In this document: positions 6,435-9,033 of the stretch, piece after piece | How the letters are laid out: each line of letters starts with the position of its first letter | Numbering within the stretch: the stretch's first letter is position 1 | Assembly (NCBI GenBank): GCA_035546355.1 | Contig: DATKEH010000186.1 | Coordinates: 1-9,033, forward strand | Length of the DNA: 9,033 bases | DNA from: DATKEH01 sp035546355 | Lineage (GTDB): Bacteria > Acidobacteriota > Thermoanaerobaculia > Multivoradales > JAIOJS01 | Direction of reading: 5' to 3' | Notes under the pieces: model-generated | The model's input: only the letters and a program-made list of their open reading frames with translations | What the model was told of the DNA's origin: nothing | Database searches by the model: none | Program-made: the position numbers and the translations under genes

Positions 6435-7820
6435 GTGCGGATCGGCTGGGTGAGCCCGCTGCCGCCGCAGCAGACCGGCATCGCCGACTACTCGGCCGAG
6501 CTGCTGCCCTACCTGGCGCCGTTGGCGGCGGTGGAGGCGTTTACCGCTCCCGCCGCGGTGGCGCCGGCGGCGGCCCGGCTGGGCCTCGAGGTCCGCCCCT
6601 ATCGCGAGCTGGCGCGGCGCGCCGCGGCGCTCGACGCGGTGGTCTACCACCTGGGCAACAGCGCCCCCTTCCACCAGGCGATCTGGCGCCTGCTGCAGGA
6701 GGTGCCCGGGGTGGTGGTGCTGCACGAGTATCTGTGCCACCACCTGGTGCGCGAGATCACCCTGGTGCGGGGCGACGTCGAGGGGTACGTCGAGGAGCTG
6801 CGCTACGCCTACGGCGACACCGGGGTGGCGGTGGCCCGGCGCTTCCTCGACGGCGGCGTCCCGGTCGATCCCTGGAGCTTTCCGCTGTTCGAGCGCGCCG
6901 TCGATCAGGCGACGACCGTCGTCACCCACAACCGCACGACCCGCGAGCGGGTGCTGGCCAGTCGTCCCACCGCCGCCGTGACGGTCATCCCGCACCTCTT
7001 CGACCCGCGGCTGCTGCCCGCCGGGCTCGACCGCGCCGCCGCCCGGCGCACGTTGGGACTCCCCGAAGAGGCGCCGCTGCTCGGCACCTTCGGCCACGTC
7101 ACTCCGGCCAAGCGAATGGACGTGACGCTGCACGCCTTCGCCCGACTGCGGCAGGAGCAGCCGGCAGCCCGCCTGCTGGTGGTGGGCGAGGTGTCTCCCC
7201 ACTACGACCTCGACGCGCTGCTCGGTCAGGGTCTGCGGCAGGGGGTGGAGCTGATCGGCCGCACCGAGCTGGACCAGCTCTTCCGTTACATGGCCGCGGT
7301 CGACGTGGCGGTGAACCTGCGCCATCCGAGCGGGGGCGAGACGTCGGGGACCTTCATGCGGCTGCTGGGGATGGGGCAGGCGGTGGTGGTGAGCGACGTG
7401 GGCTCGTTCGCCGAGACGCCGGACGGGTGCTGCGCCAAGGTGCCGGTGGACGCGTTCGAGGAGGAGACGCTGCTCGCCACCCTCAGCCTGCTTGTCGCCC
7501 GACCGGACCTGCGGCGGGCGATGGGCGAGAGCGCGCGGCGCCACATGCACGCGCGGCACCGCCCGCAGGATGCCGCCGCCGCCTACCTCGCGGTGTGCCG
7601 GCGAGCCGCCGCCGAAGGGCGGCGCGAGCCGCTGCGCCCGGTGCCGCCGCTGGCGCCCTTCCCGCCGTCGGACGTGGCCACCCGGCTGGTGCAGGCGGCG
7701 AGCGCGGCCCTCGCCGACCTGGGGGTGGGCGAGGGCGACGACGAGGTGCCGCGGGCCCTCGCCGAGACCCTGGTCGACCTCGACCTGGACGGCGGCTGGC
7801 GGCGGGAAGGCGAGCGGTGA
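6435..7820 (+). CDS. GT4-like glycosyltransferase with TGIADYS N-terminus, altered EX7E motif and C-terminal tail
   Basis: This is a GT-B glycosyltransferase of 461 residues, longer than its neighbours. MRIGWVSPLPPQQTGIADYS starts directly with the first strand and the TGIADYS loop (14-20). YHLGNSAPFH (71-80) and VVVLHEYLCHHLV (HEYLCHH at 97-103) are typical of one GT4 subgroup, and TVVTHNRTTRERVL follows. The donor domain starts with GTFGHVTPAKRMDVTLHAF (K226-R227). The usual EX7E motif is altered: in HPSGGETSGTFMRLLGMG the first Glu is E302, but the position eight residues later is L310 rather than Glu. As I recall, GETSG sequences without the second Glu are common in this subgroup, so activity need not be lost. 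After the fold comes a proline-rich linker (about 399-411) and an acidic helical tail of about 50 residues of unknown role. The GTG start has a good ribosome binding site. The stop overlaps the next start (GTGA). Confidence 0.9.
   Translation: MRIGWVSPLPPQQTGIADYSAELLPYLAPLAAVEAFTAPAAVAPAAARLGLEVRPYRELARRAAALDAVVYHLGNSAPFHQAIWRLLQEVPGVVVLHEYLCHHLVREITLVRGDVEGYVEELRYAYGDTGVAVARRFLDGGVPVDPWSFPLFERAVDQATTVVTHNRTTRERVLASRPTAAVTVIPHLFDPRLLPAGLDRAAARRTLGLPEEAPLLGTFGHVTPAKRMDVTLHAFARLRQEQPAARLLVVGEVSPHYDLDALLGQGLRQGVELIGRTELDQLFRYMAAVDVAVNLRHPSGGETSGTFMRLLGMGQAVVVSDVGSFAETPDGCCAKVPVDAFEEETLLATLSLLVARPDLRRAMGESARRHMHARHRPQDAAAAYLAVCRRAAAEGRREPLRPVPPLAPFPPSDVATRLVQAASAALADLGVGEGDDEVPRALAETLVDLDLDGGWRREGER
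7804..7810 (+). promoter_or_regulatory. Ribosome binding site supporting the GTG start at 7817
   Basis: The purine-rich GGGAAGG ends 6 bases before the GTG at 7817 and lies inside the end of the preceding glycosyltransferase gene. It supports the GTGA overlap start, which gives an N-terminus with the expected charge pattern for a membrane anchor. Confidence 0.5.
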
Positions 7821-9033
7821 AGGGCAGCACGGGGGAGAGCGCCGGCTTCGACCCTCCCCTCGGCGCGGCGGGGGAGAGGCAGCGGCGCCGTCGCCGCCGC
7901 GCCTGGTGGCTGGGGTTCGGGTTCCTCGCTCTCCTCGGGGCGGTCGCTCACTGGCGCTACTGGTACGCTGCGCGCGCGCACCCCCTGGGGGAGCGTGCCA
8001 GCCGACTCCTGGAGGCCGCGCCACCGCTGCCGGTGTCTCTGTGGATCCCCTTCCCGCACCAGAACCTGCGGGCGGTGGGCGGCGCGTCCGGCGACCCTCG
8101 CGCGCTGCTGGCCTCCGCCGCCCGGCTGGCGGGTACGCCCGAGCCCGTCGTCCCACGGCTGGCGCCTTTCGGGCTGCCGCCGGCGCGGGAGCTGCTGTTC
8201 GCCGCCGACGAGGAGCGGCAGCGGCTGTGGCTGGCGGTGAGGGTGTACCCCGGCCCGGCGCTGGTGGCGCGCCTGGCCGGCCTGCTGGCCGGCAACCGAT
8301 GGCTGGCCGGAGGGGAGGTGGAGCTCGCCGGCGCTCCGGCGTGGGTGCGCTGGGAGGGGCTGACCTGGCGGGTCGAGAGAGGGGTTTCCGGCGCCGGCAC
8401 GGCGGCGCCTCCCGGCGGGTCGGTCACGAGCACGCCGCTGCTCGCCCGTCTCGACCTGCGGCACCCGCACTCGTCAGTCCCCGCCGGCACCTATCGCCTG
8501 GCGAGGCTGGGAGGCGACCTGGTGGCGTACCGCGGCGAGGAGCCGTCGTCGCCGCCTGCCGCGCTCGCCGAGCTGGTCGAGCGGGAACAGCTGGTACTCC
8601 TGCTGCTCCGCGCCCAGGAGGGAGCGGCCGCCCCGCCGGCGGTGTCACCGCTCGTCGCGCTGATGCTCTTCGACAGCGACGGCGGCCTCTTGCCGGGGAT
8701 GCCGGCGGCGGCCGCGTGGGTCTCGGCCGGCGAGGCGGAGGCCTCGCTGCTGCCCGGCGGCAGCCTGCTGCGCGCCCTCGGCCGCCTGCGCCGGGATGCC
8801 GGCGGGTCGGTGGTGGCCACCGGCCGCGAGGCCGGGGAGAGAGCGGCCAGGGCGGCCGAGGTCCTGGCGGCGACCCTGTCGCCGCAGCCGGGCCGGGCAC
8901 CGCAGTGGGCCGCGTGGCTGGTGGTGGGGCCCGCGAGCCGTCGCGCCGGCCAGCTGGCGGCGGCGCTCGCCGCGCTGCCGTTCGCCAGCGAGGACGAGGT
9001 GCGCCGCTGGCGGGACGTGGCCATCCTGCTACA
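7817..9033 (+). CDS. Membrane-anchored protein of unknown function, 3' end beyond window
   Basis: I do not recognise this protein. The frame is open for 405 codons from GTG 7817 to the window edge with no stop, continues the operon through a GTGA overlap, and shows the same third-position G/C bias as the neighbouring genes. The N-terminus is short and cytoplasmic-looking, with a run of six arginines (R23-R28). One hydrophobic segment at about 29-44 (AWWLGFGFLALLGAVA) follows, so by the positive-inside rule the remainder should be periplasmic. The rest is mixed alpha/beta-looking, rich in Ala, Leu, Arg and Pro, with hydrophobic stretches such as LVALMLFDSDGG and AAWLVVGPASRRAGQ. A low-complexity Gly/Ala/Thr loop (about residues 192-205) may separate two domains. 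The visible part contains no cysteine and, apart from K2, no lysine. No catalytic signature is seen. Its position suggests a role in polysaccharide assembly or envelope transport, but this rests only on location. Confidence 0.8.
   Translation, partial: MKGSTGESAGFDPPLGAAGERQRRRRRRAWWLGFGFLALLGAVAHWRYWYAARAHPLGERASRLLEAAPPLPVSLWIPFPHQNLRAVGGASGDPRALLASAARLAGTPEPVVPRLAPFGLPPARELLFAADEERQRLWLAVRVYPGPALVARLAGLLAGNRWLAGGEVELAGAPAWVRWEGLTWRVERGVSGAGTAAPPGGSVTSTPLLARLDLRHPHSSVPAGTYRLARLGGDLVAYRGEEPSSPPAALAELVEREQLVLLLLRAQEGAAAPPAVSPLVALMLFDSDGGLLPGMPAAAAWVSAGEAEASLLPGGSLLRALGRLRRDAGGSVVATGREAGERAARAAEVLAATLSPQPGRAPQWAAWLVVGPASRRAGQLAAALAALPFASEDEVRRWRDVAILL

Noticed and set aside
3905..6481. An 858-residue minus-strand open frame spanning the divergent region
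   Set aside because: It has shadow composition (Arg, Ala, Pro, Gly runs) and lies antisense or out of frame to three convincing genes with conserved motifs. Stop codons are simply rare at this GC content.
6258..8156. A 632-residue minus-strand open frame antisense to the rightward operon
   Set aside because: It has no motif, and its composition is that of a high-GC shadow. The plus strand here encodes a clear glycosyltransferase and the start of a coupled membrane-anchored protein.
1..9033. Mobile elements, CRISPR arrays, tRNA or rRNA genes
   Set aside because: I saw no transposase motifs, regularly spaced repeats, cloverleaf-type sequence or ribosomal RNA segments on either strand.

Overview
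This is a very GC-rich, gene-dense stretch of bacterial chromosome. It is part of a cell-surface polysaccharide locus, of the exopolysaccharide, capsule or O-antigen type. It encodes one lipid-carrier initiating enzyme (polyprenyl-phosphate hexose-1-phosphate transferase), five GT4-type glycosyltransferases, one small helical protein of unknown function and one incomplete membrane-anchored protein of unknown function. Strong G/C bias at third codon positions, arginine used almost to the exclusion of lysine, and frequent GTG and TTG starts fit a high-GC lineage. Acidobacteriota, Myxococcota or a similar group are possible, but no taxonomic marker is present and this is a weak inference.

The layout is two divergent operons around one short intergenic region (about 4867-4964). 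The leftward operon, in order of transcription, is GT4 (4866-3730), GT4 (3721-2537), GT4 with a CYCHSPMRYAWD motif (2540-1413), then the initiating phosphoglycosyltransferase (1416 to beyond the left edge). Its last three genes are tightly spaced or joined by 4-base stop/start overlaps (GTGA, TTGA). The rightward operon is a small amphipathic/coiled-coil protein (about 4965-5378), GT4 (5375-6424), GT4 with a TGIADYS N-terminus (6435-7820), and an N-terminally anchored protein that runs off the right edge (7817 onward). It also uses ATGA and GTGA overlaps.

Taken together, the initiating enzyme would load the first sugar phosphate, probably glucose-1-P, onto undecaprenyl phosphate at the inner membrane. 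The five GT4 enzymes would then extend the repeat unit on the cytoplasmic face from nucleotide-sugar donors. No flippase (Wzx), polymerase (Wzy), ABC exporter, chain-length regulator or nucleotide-sugar synthesis gene is visible, so those steps lie outside the window. The sugars and linkages cannot be read from the sequence.

Three points deserve most attention. The first is a sigma70-like promoter motif (perfect TTGACA, 17-base spacer, TTCAAT) in an AT-rich, rare-codon patch inside the third glycosyltransferase gene, about 100 bases upstream of the initiating enzyme. The second is the small amphipathic/coiled-coil protein encoded just before a glycosyltransferase. The third is the unrecognised membrane-anchored protein at the right edge. 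No RNA genes, mobile elements, CRISPR arrays or terminators were found.
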